From Thioclava pacifica DSM 10166 (lineage in GTDB: Bacteria; Pseudomonadota; Alphaproteobacteria; Rhodobacterales; Rhodobacteraceae), in contig NZ_AUND01000023.1 of the NCBI RefSeq assembly GCF_000714535.1, positions 434,001-498,000 of the forward strand: a stretch of DNA of 64,000 nucleotides, given 5' to 3'. A program made the translations under genes and the position numbers. The notes beneath the pieces are model-generated. The model was not told the DNA's origin and did not search any database. It saw nothing but the letters and a program-made list of their open reading frames with translations. Positions 51,282 through 60,766 of this stretch are shown in pieces (the stretch's first letter is position 1; every line of letters starts with the position of its first letter).

Positions 51282-51313
51282 GGCCCGGTTGTCACAGGTG
51301 ACAGCCGGGCCTT
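51282..51313 (+). terminator. probable terminator of the EF-hand gene
   Basis: GGCCCGG-TTGTCAC, AG loop, GTGACAG-CCGGGCC: a long stem (14 bp with one mismatch) followed by TTTGC. Its T-run is short but its stem is very stable. Confidence 0.65.
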
Positions 51314-51351
51314 TGCATGAGAGGCTGAAGAAAAATCACGAGGAGGTGAGC

Positions 51352-52179
51352 ATGGGACTCTCGCGCAGGCTGTTCGTGACCGGGGCGGCGCTAAGCCTTG
51401 CTGGATGCGGGGCGCCGCGTGGCCAGCAGGCAGAGTTGATGCGGCCCGCGATGCTCGCGGCCTCGAACTATCGTGCCGACGGAATTCCCGCACGGTTTGG
51501 CGATACCGATCCGCATGGCTGGGACGGGCTGACGCCCGCGAGCCTGCCGGTGCACGGCATCGACGCGGCGCGTTATCAGGGCGAGATCGACTGGCATCGG
51601 GCGCGTGGCGCGGGGGTTTCCTTCGCCTGGCTCAAGGCGACGGAAGGGGGCGATCACTCCGATCCGGGCTTTCGCGTGAATGCCGCGCGGGCGCGCGGTG
51701 CGGGCGTGCCGGTCGGCGCCTATCACTTCTACTATTTCTGCCGCTCGCCCGAGGAGCAGGCGCGCTGGTATATCCGCAATGTTCCCAAGCGTGCGGGAGA
51801 TCTGCCGCCGGTGCTCGATATCGAGTGGAACCATACCTCGCCAAGCTGCCGCCGCCGCCCCTCCGCCAGCGAAGTCCGCGCCGAGATGCGCCGTTTCCTG
51901 GCCATCGTGAGCGAGCATTACGGCACGCGGCCCGTGATCTACACCACGGTCGATTTCTGGCGCGACAACGGGTTGGAGCAATTTTCGGGCTACGAGTTCT
52001 GGCTGCGCTCGGTCGCGGGACATCCGATGGAGCGCTATCCCGGCGCGCAATGGAGCTTCTGGCAGTATAGCGGCACCGGCGTCGTGCCCGGTGTGCCCGG
52101 CACGGTCGATATGAACGCTTTCGCGGGATCTCCCGGTGCCTGGGAGGGCTGGCTCTCGCGGAGGGCGCAGCGAGGGTGA
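51352..52179 (+). CDS. GH25-family lysozyme, lipoprotein-type
   Basis: A 275-residue glycoside hydrolase family 25 muramidase, which cleaves MurNAc-GlcNAc bonds. The N-terminus has a Tat/lipobox-like signal (SRRLFVTGAALSLAGC, lipidated Cys). VHGIDAARYQGEIDW carries the first catalytic Asp, FAWLKATEGGDHSDPGF the GH25 core, PPVLDIEWN the Asp-x-Glu pair, and WSFWQYSGTG the end of the barrel. SD AGGAGGTGAGC is ideal. Its location suggests an envelope role (cell-wall remodelling) rather than a phage gene, as no phage genes are near. Confidence 0.9.
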   Translation: MGLSRRLFVTGAALSLAGCGAPRGQQAELMRPAMLAASNYRADGIPARFGDTDPHGWDGLTPASLPVHGIDAARYQGEIDWHRARGAGVSFAWLKATEGGDHSDPGFRVNAARARGAGVPVGAYHFYYFCRSPEEQARWYIRNVPKRAGDLPPVLDIEWNHTSPSCRRRPSASEVRAEMRRFLAIVSEHYGTRPVIYTTVDFWRDNGLEQFSGYEFWLRSVAGHPMERYPGAQWSFWQYSGTGVVPGVPGTVDMNAFAGSPGAWEGWLSRRAQRG

Positions 52180-52231
52180 AAAAAGGGCGGCCCCGTGCCG
52201 CCCTTGTCATCTGGGAACCCGCATCGCGCGA

Positions 52232-52497
52232 TCAGGCCAGGGGCGCCCCCAGGCCCGGCATATAATTCAGCAGATCGCGCTGCTTGAAGGTCGCGCGCTT
52301 GTTCGGGCCAAGGGTGAATTTCGCCCCCACCGTGATGAAATCCGATGGGCCCGCATAGCCCTGATCGAAATGGCCGATGGTGCCGTATCGACGAGGTCCG
52401 AATAGCTCAGCGCGACCGTGCCGCCCACAAGCTCGGCGGCGGTGGAGACCTGCGGGGCGAGAGCGACAAGGGCCGCGGCGACGAGAGTGCTTTTCAT
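52232..52497 (-). pseudogene. porin remnant with internal deletion and frameshift
   Basis: The minus strand opens with a good signal peptide and first strand (MKSTLVAAALVALAPQVSTA, then AELVGGTVALSYSDLVDT), then the frame changes. In the next frame comes YGTIGHFDQGYAGPSDFITVG, then AKFTLGPNKRATFKQRDLLNYMPGLG, the typical C-terminal strand and tail of Rhodobacterales porins. A normal porin of this type is about 300 residues, so some 200 central residues are missing and the join is out of frame. Only ~88 codons remain. It lies between the GH25 gene and carB and is almost certainly not functional. Confidence 0.75.
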
Positions 52498-52574
52498 CTG
52501 TCCTGCTCGGTTTTGGTTTTCTTACTCTCGCGCCTGTCATGCCGGGGACGATCGCCGCTCAACCGAAGTTTGCG

Positions 52575-52613
52575 TAAAAATGAAAAGCCCCCGAAACTTG
52601 TGTTTCGGGGGCC
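52575..52613 (-). terminator. intrinsic terminator of carB
   Basis: On the minus strand GCCCCCGAAAC, a 4-nt loop and GTTTCGGGGGC form a perfect 11-bp stem, followed by TTTTCATTTTT. It is 25 nt after the carB stop. Confidence 0.93.
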
Positions 52614-52637
52614 GCAAAATGTCGATCTGTCAGGCGC

Positions 52638-55600
52638 TTACTGCAACGAACGCACGTGGATTTCACCGTCCTTGGCGCTCTTGATCGCCGCCACGGCCGC
52701 GATCGAGGCGGCGGCAGTGGTGAAGTAGGGGATCTTGTCATAGAGCGCGACGGCGCGGATGTCGCGGCTGTCCGAGATCGCCTGGCTGCCATCGGTGGTG
52801 TTGAACACCAGAGCGATTTCGTCGTTCTTCAGCCGGTCGACGATGTTCGGGCGGCCCTCATAGACCTTGAGCACCTTCTCGGCTTTCACGCCATGCCCGG
52901 CGAGCCATGCGGTGGTGCCACCGGTGGCGATGATCGAGAAGCCCATCTCGATCAGGTCGCGCGCGGCCTGAGCCAGCTCGTCGGACTTGTCGGAGTCCTT
53001 GATCGAGAAGAAGACGCGGCCACCCTCGGGCAGGATCGTGCCCGCACCGAGTTGCGCCTTCCAGAACGCCGAGGGGAAGTCGCGATCCCAGCCCATGACT
53101 TCACCGGTCGAGCGCATTTCCGGCCCGAGCAGCGTGTCGACGCCCGGGAAACGCGCGAAGGGCAGCACCGCTTCCTTGACCGAGAACCAGGGCGTTTGCG
53201 GATCGGCCAGCGTGAGCGGATCGGCGAAGGGCAGCGGAGTGTCGGGGCCGACGCCTTCGGGATAGGGCGGGCGCGCCGGGAAGGCCGAGAGCTTCTCGCC
53301 TGCCATCAGCCGCGCGGCGATCGAGGCGATGGCCGAGTCGGTGGCTTTCGCGACGAAGGGCACGGTGCGCGAGGCGCGCGGGTTGACCTCGAGAACGTAG
53401 ATCTCGCCATCCTTGATCGCGAATTGCACGTTCATCAGGCCGACCACGTTGAGGCCCTTGGCCATTTTCTCGGTCTGCACTTTCAGTTCGGCCACGGTCT
53501 CGGCGCTGAGCGAGTAGGGCGGCAGCGAGCAGGCCGAGTCGCCCGAGTGGACGCCCGCTTCCTCGATATGCTGCATGATGCCCGCGACATGGACGTTCTC
53601 GCCATCGCACAGCGCATCCACATCGACCTCGATCGCGCCCGCGAGATAGCTGTCGAGCAGGACGGGGCTGTCGCCCGAAACCACGACCGCGTCACGGATG
53701 TAGCGCTTGAGCTGGTCGAGGTCGCGCACGATCTCCATCGCGCGGCCGCCCAGCACATAGGAGGGGCGGATCACCAGCGGATAGCCGACGCGGCCTGCGA
53801 TCTCGAAAGCCTCGGCGTCGGAATGCGCGATGCCGTTGACCGGCTGTTTCAGGCCCAGATCGTTGAGCAGCTTCTGGAACCGCTCACGGTCTTCGGCCAA
53901 GTCGATCGCGTCGGGCGTGGTGCCGAGGATCGGGATGCCTTCGGCTTCCAGAGCATTCGCGAGCTTCAGGGGCGTCTGGCCGCCGAACTGCACGATCACG
54001 CCATGCAGCGTGCCGTTGTCACGCTCGACGCGCAGGATTTCCAGCACGTGCTCCAGCGTCAGCGGTTCGAAATACAACCGGTCCGAGGTGTCATAGTCGG
54101 TCGACACGGTCTCGGGATTGCAGTTGATCATGATCGTCTCGTAGCCCGCATCGGTCAGCGCGAAACAGGCGTGACAGCAGCAGTAATCGAACTCGATCCC
54201 CTGGCCGATCCGGTTCGGACCGCCGCCAAGAATGACGACCTTCTTGCGATCCGACGGGCGCGCCTCGCATTCCACATCGCCCATCGCGGGGGCTTCATAG
54301 GTGGAATACATATAGGGCGTCTGCGCCTCGAATTCGGCCGCGCAGGTGTCGATGCGCTTGAACACGGCGGTGACACCGAGATTGCGGCGCGCACGGCGAA
54401 CCTGCGCCTCGTCGCGGCCGGTCAGCTTGGCCAGGCGCGCATCCGAGAAGCCCATCATCTTGAGCTTGCGCAGACCCTTCTCGTCGAGCGGCAGGCCGTG
54501 CTTGCGCACTTCGGCCTCGGTTTCCACAATCTCGCGAATGCGGGCGAGAAACCACGGATCGAAAGCGGTCGCGTGCTGGATCTCGTCATCGGTCAGACCG
54601 TGACGCATCGCCTGCGCGATCAGACGGATGCGGTCGGGGGTCTGGGCCGAGATCGCCTTGATCACGGCGGCCTTCTCGGGCGCGCCCTCGATCTCGATCT
54701 CGTCGAAGCCGGTCAGGCCGGTTTCCATCGAGGCCAGCGCCTTTTGCACGGATTCGTGGAAGGTCCGGCCGATGGCCATCGCTTCGCCCACCGATTTCAT
54801 CGCGGTGGTCAATTCGGGCTTCGAGCCTGCGAACTTCTCGAAGGCGAAACGCGGGATCTTGGTGACGACATAGTCGATCGTCGGCTCGAAGCTGGCCGGC
54901 GTGACCTTGGTGATGTCGTTGTCCAGCTCGTCGAGCGTGTAGCCCACGGCCAGTTTCGCGGCGATCTTCGCGATCGGGAAGCCGGTCGCTTTCGAGGCCA
55001 GCGCCGAGGAGCGTGACACGCGCGGGTTCATCTCGATCACGACCATGCGGCCGTCGGCGGGATTGATCGCCCATTGAACGTTCGAGCCGCCCGTTTCCAC
55101 GCCGATCTCGCGCAGCACGGCGATCGAGCCGTTGCGCATGATCTGGTATTCCTTGTCGGTCAGCGTCAGTGCGGGAGCTACGGTGATCGAGTCGCCCGTG
55201 TGCACGCCCATCGGGTCGACGTTCTCGATGGAACACACGATGATCGCGTTATCCGCCTTGTCGCGGACGACCTCCATCTCGTATTCCTTCCAGCCCAGCA
55301 GGCTTTCATCGACGAGGATCTGCGCCATCGGCGAGGCATCGAGGCCCGAGCGGCAGATACGCTCGTAATCCTCGCGGTTATAGGCGACGCCGCCACCGGT
55401 CCCGCCCAGCGTGAAGGCAGGACGGATGATCGCGGGCAGGCCGATATGCTCCAGCTCGACCAGCGCCTGACGCACGCCTTCATTGATGTCGAAACGGCCG
55501 TCTTCGCGTTTCGGCGCGGTGATGATCGTGGCTTTCGGGTTCTCGATGCCCAGCCGGTCCATCGCCTCGCGGAACAGCTTGCGGTCCTCGGCCATCTCGA

Positions 55601-55967
55601 TGGCGTCGCGGTTCGCGCCGATCAGCTCGACGCCGAATTTCTCCAGCACGCCCATATCGGCCAGCGCAAGCGCGGTGTTGAGGCCGGTCTGGCCGCCCAT
55701 CGTCGGCAGCACCGCATCGGGGCGCTCGGCCTCGATGATCTTGGCGACCACTTCCGGCGTGATCGGTTCGATATAGGTGGCATCGGCCAGCCCCGGATCG
55801 GTCATGATCGTCGCGGGGTTGGAGTTCACGAGGATGACGCGGTAGCCTTCTTCGCGCAGCGCCTTGCATGCCTGGGCGCCCGAATAGTCGAATTCGCAGG
55901 CCTGCCCGATGACGATGGGTCCGGCACCGATGATGAGGATGGACGAGATGTCTGTTCTCTTCGGCAT
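52638..55967 (-). CDS. carB: carbamoyl-phosphate synthase large subunit
   Basis: A 1109-residue enzyme that makes carbamoyl phosphate from bicarbonate, ammonia (from CarA) and 2 ATP, for arginine and pyrimidine synthesis. It shows the internal duplication: N-terminal half with [19 protein letters not shown] and an ATP-grasp domain ([10 protein letters not shown] loop), and C-terminal half with [18 protein letters not shown] and [11 protein letters not shown], then the allosteric MGS domain ([16 protein letters not shown]). The ATG at 55967 (MPKRTDISS) is used; it has GAGGGGATTCCC upstream. carA is not adjacent. A TATAAA/TTGCGA promoter and a strong terminator bracket it as a single-gene unit. 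Confidence 0.97.
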   Translation of the reverse strand: MPKRTDISSILIIGAGPIVIGQACEFDYSGAQACKALREEGYRVILVNSNPATIMTDPGLADATYIEPITPEVVAKIIEAERPDAVLPTMGGQTGLNTALALADMGVLEKFGVELIGANRDAIEMAEDRKLFREAMDRLGIENPKATIITAPKREDGRFDINEGVRQALVELEHIGLPAIIRPAFTLGGTGGGVAYNREDYERICRSGLDASPMAQILVDESLLGWKEYEMEVVRDKADNAIIVCSIENVDPMGVHTGDSITVAPALTLTDKEYQIMRNGSIAVLREIGVETGGSNVQWAINPADGRMVVIEMNPRVSRSSALASKATGFPIAKIAAKLAVGYTLDELDNDITKVTPASFEPTIDYVVTKIPRFAFEKFAGSKPELTTAMKSVGEAMAIGRTFHESVQKALASMETGLTGFDEIEIEGAPEKAAVIKAISAQTPDRIRLIAQAMRHGLTDDEIQHATAFDPWFLARIREIVETEAEVRKHGLPLDEKGLRKLKMMGFSDARLAKLTGRDEAQVRRARRNLGVTAVFKRIDTCAAEFEAQTPYMYSTYEAPAMGDVECEARPSDRKKVVILGGGPNRIGQGIEFDYCCCHACFALTDAGYETIMINCNPETVSTDYDTSDRLYFEPLTLEHVLEILRVERDNGTLHGVIVQFGGQTPLKLANALEAEGIPILGTTPDAIDLAEDRERFQKLLNDLGLKQPVNGIAHSDAEAFEIAGRVGYPLVIRPSYVLGGRAMEIVRDLDQLKRYIRDAVVVSGDSPVLLDSYLAGAIEVDVDALCDGENVHVAGIMQHIEEAGVHSGDSACSLPPYSLSAETVAELKVQTEKMAKGLNVVGLMNVQFAIKDGEIYVLEVNPRASRTVPFVAKATDSAIASIAARLMAGEKLSAFPARPPYPEGVGPDTPLPFADPLTLADPQTPWFSVKEAVLPFARFPGVDTLLGPEMRSTGEVMGWDRDFPSAFWKAQLGAGTILPEGGRVFFSIKDSDKSDELAQAARDLIEMGFSIIATGGTTAWLAGHGVKAEKVLKVYEGRPNIVDRLKNDEIALVFNTTDGSQAISDSRDIRAVALYDKIPYFTTAAASIAAVAAIKSAKDGEIHVRSLQ

Positions 55968-56003
55968 GGGAATCCCCTCTGATCGCTGCGCAAATTGAGG
56001 CGC

Positions 56004-56031
56004 TTTATACGCAACGACGCCCCGGTCGCAA
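56004..56031 (-). promoter_or_regulatory. carB promoter
   Basis: On the minus strand TTGCGA (56031-56026), 16-nt spacer, TATAAA (56009-56004), about 37 nt before the carB ATG. A good -10 with a fair -35. Confidence 0.55.
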
Positions 56032-56102
56032 GAGGGGTGAGCCGCGTTCCGTGCCTTTGCGCGGATCGGGGATGAGAGGCGCGGCCAGAGGCGCGTGCCC
56101 AA

Positions 56103-56135
56103 GGCGTCTTAATTCCGGGCGTTGGGCAAGACGCC
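56103..56135. other. 8-bp inverted repeat between carB and thioesterase genes
   Basis: GGCGTCTT (56103-56110) and AAGACGCC (56128-56135) around a 17-nt loop. It is in the divergent region, about 70 nt before the thioesterase gene. Role unknown. Confidence 0.3.
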
Positions 56136-56206
56136 CTCGCGTCGCCCCTTGATCCCCTTCGCCCCCTCGTCGATAGTCTGAGCGACCCAAACCAGCGGAC
56201 AGGTCC

Positions 56207-56650
56207 ATGAGCACCTCCGACGACACAATCCTCAAACAGGCCCGCCAGTTCATCGAGGCGATCCCCCATGCCCATGCCCTTGGTATGCAAATGGATTCGA
56301 TCGGGCCGGGCACGGCCTCGCTTTCGATGGCTTATGATACGCGTTTCGTTGGCGACCCGCGCACCGGCGTCATTCACGGTGGCGCGGTCTCGGCGCTGAT
56401 GGATACCTGCGCGGGCGCGGCCGTGATGAGCCATCCCGACGCAGGGGCGATCACCGCGACGCTTGATCTGCGCATCGACTACATGCGCCCAGCCAAGCCC
56501 GGCCAGCGCATCACCGCGCGTGCCGAATGCTATCATGTCACGCGCTCCGTCGCCTTCGTGCGCGCCACCGCCCATGACGAGGAGGAGGGCCTACCCGTCG
56601 CTGCCGCCACCGGCGCCTTCACCGTCACGCGTCGGGAGGAGAGTAAATGA
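56207..56650 (+). CDS. PaaI-family hotdog thioesterase (first of tandem pair)
   Basis: A 147-residue hotdog-fold protein. [19 protein letters not shown] is the PaaI/HGG active-site motif, where the helix with Asp provides the catalytic carboxylate; [14 protein letters not shown] and [20 protein letters not shown] are the beta strands. It would hydrolyse an aryl- or acyl-CoA; the substrate is unknown. SD is AGG, moderate. Its stop overlaps the next gene's ATG by 4 nt, so the two thioesterases are translationally coupled and may form a heteromer. Confidence 0.9.
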   Translation: MSTSDDTILKQARQFIEAIPHAHALGMQMDSIGPGTASLSMAYDTRFVGDPRTGVIHGGAVSALMDTCAGAAVMSHPDAGAITATLDLRIDYMRPAKPGQRITARAECYHVTRSVAFVRATAHDEEEGLPVAAATGAFTVTRREESK

Positions 56651-57171
56651 GCCGTCCGAAGCCCGAACCCGTTCAGGCCGTCAAGCAACGCCGTGATGCT
56701 GCCCTGCGCATGCTCGTCGAGGGCGTGCCCTACACGCAGTTCCTCGGGATCCATTTCGACCGTCGCGGCGACGAGCTGACCGCGATCCTGCCTTTCGATC
56801 AGAAACTGATCGGCAACCCGATGCTGCCCGCGCTGCACGGCGGGGTGACGGCGGCCTTTCTCGAGGTCGCCGCGATCATCGAGCTGAGCTGGTCCTATCT
56901 GTGGGAAGATATCGAGGCAGGCCGGATCGATCCCGGAAAGCTCAATCCCGAAACGATGCCGCGCCTGCCCAAGACGATTGATTTCACCGTCGACTACCTG
57001 CGTTCCGGTTTGCCGCGTGATGCCTATGCGCGGGCGCGGGTCAACCGCTCAGGGCGGCGCTACGCGTCTGTCCATGTCGAGGCCTGGCAGGACAATCGCA
57101 CGCGGCTCTTCGCGCAGGCGACCGGGCATTTCCTGATGCCCGCGCGCGATGCCATGCCCTCGGATGGCTGA
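56647..57171 (+). CDS. PaaI-family hotdog thioesterase (second of tandem pair)
   Basis: A 174-residue hotdog-fold protein. [23 protein letters not shown] carries the HGG motif but with Glu in place of the Asp of the first copy; [40 protein letters not shown] gives the strands. A ~25-residue N-terminal extension and a loop around 95-115 make it longer than the first. It overlaps the first thioesterase gene by 4 nt and the MATE gene by 8 nt (its stop lies within the MATE start region), forming a three-gene coupled unit. Confidence 0.9.
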   Translation: MSRPKPEPVQAVKQRRDAALRMLVEGVPYTQFLGIHFDRRGDELTAILPFDQKLIGNPMLPALHGGVTAAFLEVAAIIELSWSYLWEDIEAGRIDPGKLNPETMPRLPKTIDFTVDYLRSGLPRDAYARARVNRSGRRYASVHVEAWQDNRTRLFAQATGHFLMPARDAMPSDG

Positions 57172-58474
57172 AATCACCCATGCCCGCGTTCTGAAGATCG
57201 CGGGCCCGATCGTCCTGTCGAACGCTACGATCCCGATCCTGGGTGCAGTCGATACCGGCGTGGTGGGCCAGCTTGGTCTGCCCGCGCCTATCGGGGCGGT
57301 GGGGATCGGTGCGGTGATCCTGTCCTCGATCTACTGGGTCTTCGGGTTTCTGCGCATGGGCACGACCGGGCTCGTCAGTCAGGCGCACGGAACGGGGGAC
57401 AGCGCCGAGGTCTCGGCGGGGCTGATGCGCGCGTTGATCATCGCGGGGCTTGCGGGGCTTGGCCTGATCTTGCTGCAAATTCCGCTTTTCTGGGCCGCTT
57501 TCCGTATCGCGCCCGCCAGCGACGAGGTGGAAAGCCTCGCGCGGACCTATCTCGGCATCCGGATCTGGGGCGCGCCGCTGACGATCTCGCTTTATGCCTT
57601 CACCGGTTGGCTGATCGCGCTTGAACGCACCCGCGGCGTGTTGGTGCTTCAGGTGACGATGAATGCGCTCAATGTGGGGCTCGACCTGCTTTTCGTGCTC
57701 AGCTTCGGCTGGGGCGTCGCGGGGGTGGCGGGCGCCACGCTGATCTCGGAGGTGGCCGGGGTCACGCTTGCGATCTGGCTGTGCCGCGCGGCCTTCGTGA
57801 ACGGGCTGTGGCGGGCGCGCGCGATCTTCGACCGGGTGAAACTCGCCACGATGGCGCGGGTGAACACCGATATCATGCTGCGCTCGATCCTGCTGCAAGC
57901 GAGCTTCACCGCCTTTCTCTTCCTCGGTGCGGGGCAGGGGGATGTGACGCTCGCGGCCAATCAGGTGCTGCTGCAATTCCTCAACATTACCGCCTATGCG
58001 CTCGACGGCTTCGCCTTCGCAGCCGAAAGCCTCGTGGGGCAGGCGGTGGGTGCGCATTCGGTGCTGAGGTTGCGCCGCGCGGCGGTGGTTTCCTCGCAAT
58101 GGGGCGTGGGCGGCGCGGTGCTTCTGGGCGCGGTGTTCTTCCTTGCCGGACCCTGGATCATCGACCTGATGACGACGGCCCCGCATGTGCGCGAAGAGGC
58201 TCGCGCCTACCTGCCCTGGATCGCGGCTGCCCCCCTGATCGGCATCGCGAGCTGGATGTTCGACGGCATCTTCATCGGCGCCACGCTCACCCGCGAGATG
58301 CGCAACGCGATGCTTCTTTCGGTCGCGGTCTATGTCGGCGCGCTGGCCCTGCTGATTCCGGCCCTGGGCAATCACGGGCTCTGGGCGGGGCTGATGGTGC
58401 TCAACGCGACGCGCGGGATCACCATGGCGCGGCTCTATCCCCGGGCGGAGATCAAGGCGCGCGGGGCGGGCTGA
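57164..58474 (+). CDS. MATE-family efflux transporter (DinF-like)
   Basis: A 436-residue membrane protein with twelve hydrophobic helices in two pseudo-symmetric halves, each starting with a conserved motif: [28 protein letters not shown] at the N-terminus (MATE P-x-x-x-x-x-x..DT signature) and [29 protein letters not shown] in the second half (DinF-type). It exports cationic compounds in exchange for Na+ or H+; the substrate is unknown. The ATG at 57164 overlaps the end of the thioesterase gene. A 91-nt gap then separates it from pheS. Confidence 0.92.
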   Translation: MAEITHARVLKIAGPIVLSNATIPILGAVDTGVVGQLGLPAPIGAVGIGAVILSSIYWVFGFLRMGTTGLVSQAHGTGDSAEVSAGLMRALIIAGLAGLGLILLQIPLFWAAFRIAPASDEVESLARTYLGIRIWGAPLTISLYAFTGWLIALERTRGVLVLQVTMNALNVGLDLLFVLSFGWGVAGVAGATLISEVAGVTLAIWLCRAAFVNGLWRARAIFDRVKLATMARVNTDIMLRSILLQASFTAFLFLGAGQGDVTLAANQVLLQFLNITAYALDGFAFAAESLVGQAVGAHSVLRLRRAAVVSSQWGVGGAVLLGAVFFLAGPWIIDLMTTAPHVREEARAYLPWIAAAPLIGIASWMFDGIFIGATLTREMRNAMLLSVAVYVGALALLIPALGNHGLWAGLMVLNATRGITMARLYPRAEIKARGAG

Positions 58475-58565
58475 GGTCCCATTCCCCGCTTTCCCGCAAG
58501 GCCGAGGTTGCAAAGGCGGCGCGGCGCGGCTAACCCGTCACCCAAGAAAATTCCCGGGGAATGAC

Positions 58566-59639
58566 ATGCAAGAGCTTCGCGAGAAATACCTGAGCGCCGT
58601 GGCCGATGTGACCGACGAGGCCGCGCTGGAAGAGATCCGTCTGGCCGCCTTGGGCAAGAAGGGCGAGATCAGCCTGAAGATGCGCGAGCTGGGCAAGATG
58701 ACCCCGGAGGAGCGTCAGACCACCGGCAAAGCGCTCAACGTGCTGAAAGACGAGATCGACGCGGCGCTGCGCGCGAAGAAGGCAGCGCTGGCCGATGCCG
58801 CCCTCGATGCGCGGCTGCGCGAGGAATGGCTCGACGTGACGCTGCCGGGCCGCCCGCGCCGTCAAGGCACCATTCACCCCGTCAGCCAAGTGATGGACGA
58901 GGTCACCGCGATCTTCGCCGATATGGGCTTTGCGGTCGCCGAAGGCCCGCAGATCGAAGACGACTGGCACAATTTCGACGCGCTCAACATCGCGCCCGAA
59001 CACCCCGCCCGGCAGGAGCATGACACGTTCTTCATGCATCGCGACGAAGGCGACGACCGCCCGCCGCATGTGCTGCGCACCCATACCTCGCCGGTGCAGA
59101 TCCGCGCGATGCTGGAGCAGGGCGCGCCGATCCGCGTGATCGCGCCGGGCCGCGTCTACCGCATGGACATGGACCAGACCCACACGCCGATGTTCCATCA
59201 GGTCGAAGGTCTGGCGATCGGCCGCGACATCTCGATGGCGAACCTGAAATGGGTGCTGGAGGAGTTCTGCAAGGCCTTCTTCGAGGTGGAGGGCGTCGAG
59301 CTGCGCTTCCGCGCCTCGCATTTCCCCTTCACGGAGCCCTCGGCCGAGGTCGATATCCGCTGCTCCTGGGAGGGCGGCTCGCTCAAGATCGGCGAGGGCG
59401 ACGACTGGATGGAGATCCTCGGCTCGGGGATGGTGCATCCGAAAGTGCTCGAAGCCGCCGGGATCGACCCGAACGAATGGCAGGGCTTCGCCTTTGGCAT
59501 CGGCATCGACCGCCTCGCAATGCTGAAATACGGCATCCCGGATCTGCGGGCGTTCTTCGAGAGCGACCTGCGCTGGCTGAAGCACTATGGGTTCAGCGCG
59601 CTGGATCTGCCGACGGTGGCTGGTGGGTTGAGCCGCTAA
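58566..59639 (+). CDS. pheS: phenylalanyl-tRNA synthetase alpha subunit
   Basis: A 357-residue class II synthetase catalytic subunit. The N-terminal coiled coil (about 1-85) binds tRNA; the catalytic core has [19 protein letters not shown] (motif 1 region), [12 protein letters not shown] and [20 protein letters not shown] (motif 2), and [15 protein letters not shown] (motif 3). It works as an alpha2beta2 tetramer with PheT. The GGGGAATGAC upstream acts as SD. The stop TAA overlaps by 1 nt the ATG of a DUF2513 gene, so pheS and pheT are separated by three genes here. Confidence 0.97.
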   Translation: MQELREKYLSAVADVTDEAALEEIRLAALGKKGEISLKMRELGKMTPEERQTTGKALNVLKDEIDAALRAKKAALADAALDARLREEWLDVTLPGRPRRQGTIHPVSQVMDEVTAIFADMGFAVAEGPQIEDDWHNFDALNIAPEHPARQEHDTFFMHRDEGDDRPPHVLRTHTSPVQIRAMLEQGAPIRVIAPGRVYRMDMDQTHTPMFHQVEGLAIGRDISMANLKWVLEEFCKAFFEVEGVELRFRASHFPFTEPSAEVDIRCSWEGGSLKIGEGDDWMEILGSGMVHPKVLEAAGIDPNEWQGFAFGIGIDRLAMLKYGIPDLRAFFESDLRWLKHYGFSALDLPTVAGGLSR

Positions 59640-60004
59640 TGCCTCGAATGGATGCAGACCGCATGCGCGAGCTATTGATCCTCGCTGAAGAGGCGGAAGC
59701 TGAAGATGAGCTCGCGGTTGGCTTCGTAGATATCGAGGCGTCACTCGTTGGGGGAGACGAATACCAGCTTATTCTCATGAAGGATGCTGGTTGGGTCAGT
59801 GGTAAAGATCCAACGATGGGCTATTTCAGACTAACTTTCGCTGGACATGAGTTTCTCAACGCTACGCGCGACGTGGGTATTTGGGCGAAAACGAAGGAGG
59901 TTGTCGCGAAAGAAGGTGGCAGTGCAACGCTCGATGTTATCAAAGCGCTCGCTATCGGCCTCTTGCGACAACAGATTGAAAATCGGACGGGCCTAAAGCT
60001 TTAG
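59639..60004 (+). CDS. DUF2513 protein inserted in the pheS-pheT operon
   Basis: A 121-residue protein: [18 protein letters not shown], then LMKDAGWVSGK, FRLTFAGHEFLNATRDVGIWAKTKEVVAKEGGSATLDVIKALAIGLLRQQI, matching the DUF2513 winged-helix-like pattern (L-GHEFLdaiRd...W-K-K...k-gG-s.d.ikaLa). DUF2513 proteins are often on mobile elements. Its ATG overlaps the pheS stop (TAATG). GC is about 48% in 59761-59880 by my count, clearly below the neighbours, and codons such as CTT, GGT and AAA are frequent, so recent transfer is likely. Function is unknown. Confidence 0.8.
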   Translation: MPRMDADRMRELLILAEEAEAEDELAVGFVDIEASLVGGDEYQLILMKDAGWVSGKDPTMGYFRLTFAGHEFLNATRDVGIWAKTKEVVAKEGGSATLDVIKALAIGLLRQQIENRTGLKL

Positions 60005-60076
60005 TTTTTCGGGTTCATGCCTACGAAAACGAGAAATGAGCCACGATCCCGCTTCCCAACCCAAAAAGGAAGCCCC

Positions 60077-60472
60077 ATGCCCACCCCCATCACCTTCACT
60101 TTCGGCGACAGCCGCGCGCTCTGCGACGAACTCCTCACCCTGATCCGCGAAGGCAAGAAGACCGCCACCTGCGGCGCGCTCACCTATTTCACCGAAGGGG
60201 GCGAGGATATGCCGGTGGTGGGACGGCGCGATATCGCGCTCGACTGGGACGGCAAGCCCGCGATCATGATCGAGACCGTCGAGGTCACGATCCGGCGGTT
60301 TTGCGATGTCGATGAGGATTTCGCGCTGGCCGAGGGGGAGGACGAGACGCTGGAAGGCTGGCGGCAAGGCCATCAGGCCTATTTCGAGCGTAACGGAGGT
60401 TTTCACCCGGAAATGGAACTCGTCTGCGAGCGGTTTCGCTTGGTCGAAGACCTGCAAGGAGCCAAACCATGA
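60077..60472 (+). CDS. ASCH-domain protein
   Basis: A 131-residue protein of the ASCH (PUA-like beta-barrel) fold: TFGDSRALCDELLTLIREGKKTATCGAL holds the signature G-K-T-T/A-T motif, and RRDIALDWDGKPAIMIETVEVTIRRFCDVDEDFALAEGEDETLEGWRQGHQAYF covers the conserved strand and Glu/Trp region. ASCH proteins bind RNA or act as amidohydrolases on modified nucleosides (YqfB type). SD AAAAGGAAG precedes the ATG at 60077. It overlaps the YrhK gene by 4 nt. GC returns to the local norm here. Confidence 0.9.
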   Translation: MPTPITFTFGDSRALCDELLTLIREGKKTATCGALTYFTEGGEDMPVVGRRDIALDWDGKPAIMIETVEVTIRRFCDVDEDFALAEGEDETLEGWRQGHQAYFERNGGFHPEMELVCERFRLVEDLQGAKP

Positions 60473-60756
60473 CGAACCGCCTCTTCGACACCCCCCGCCA
60501 CGAACACACGCCCGAGCAGCGCCGCTTCTACGCGCTCACCGAGATCGCCTATACGGCGGTCGATTTCGGCGCGGCGCTGTGTTTCATCATCGGTTCGATC
60601 TTCTTCTTCTATGACAGCCTCACCTTCGCCGCGACCTGGCTTTTCCTCATCGGCTCGGTGCTTTTCGCCGCAAAACCCTCGATCCGGCTCTGGCGGGAGT
60701 TGAAACTCCTCAAGATGGGGGATTACAAGGACCTCGCGCAGCGCAAGACATCCTGA
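60469..60756 (+). CDS. YrhK-domain membrane protein
   Basis: A 95-residue protein with two hydrophobic helices (about 32-50 and 54-70): EIAYTAVDFGAALCFIIGSIFFFYDSL and ATWLFLIGSVLFAAKPSIRLWREL, the paired helices of the YrhK domain, with a charged C-terminus. Function is unknown. It overlaps the ASCH gene by 4 nt and is 10 nt before pheT, so it is co-transcribed with pheT. An ASCH-YrhK pair between pheS and pheT is a stable arrangement in related bacteria as far as I recall. Confidence 0.88.
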   Translation: MTNRLFDTPRHEHTPEQRRFYALTEIAYTAVDFGAALCFIIGSIFFFYDSLTFAATWLFLIGSVLFAAKPSIRLWRELKLLKMGDYKDLAQRKTS

Positions 60757-60766
60757 GGGAAGACCG

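Noticed and set aside
51352-52179. GH25 lysozyme as a phage endolysin
   Set aside because: It has its own lipoprotein/Tat-like signal, and there are no holin, structural or integrase genes nearby; a cellular envelope enzyme is more likely.
52656-55016. 786-codon plus-strand frame opposite carB
   Set aside because: Shadow of carB; composition is typical of the complementary strand of a GC-rich gene, with no recognisable domain.
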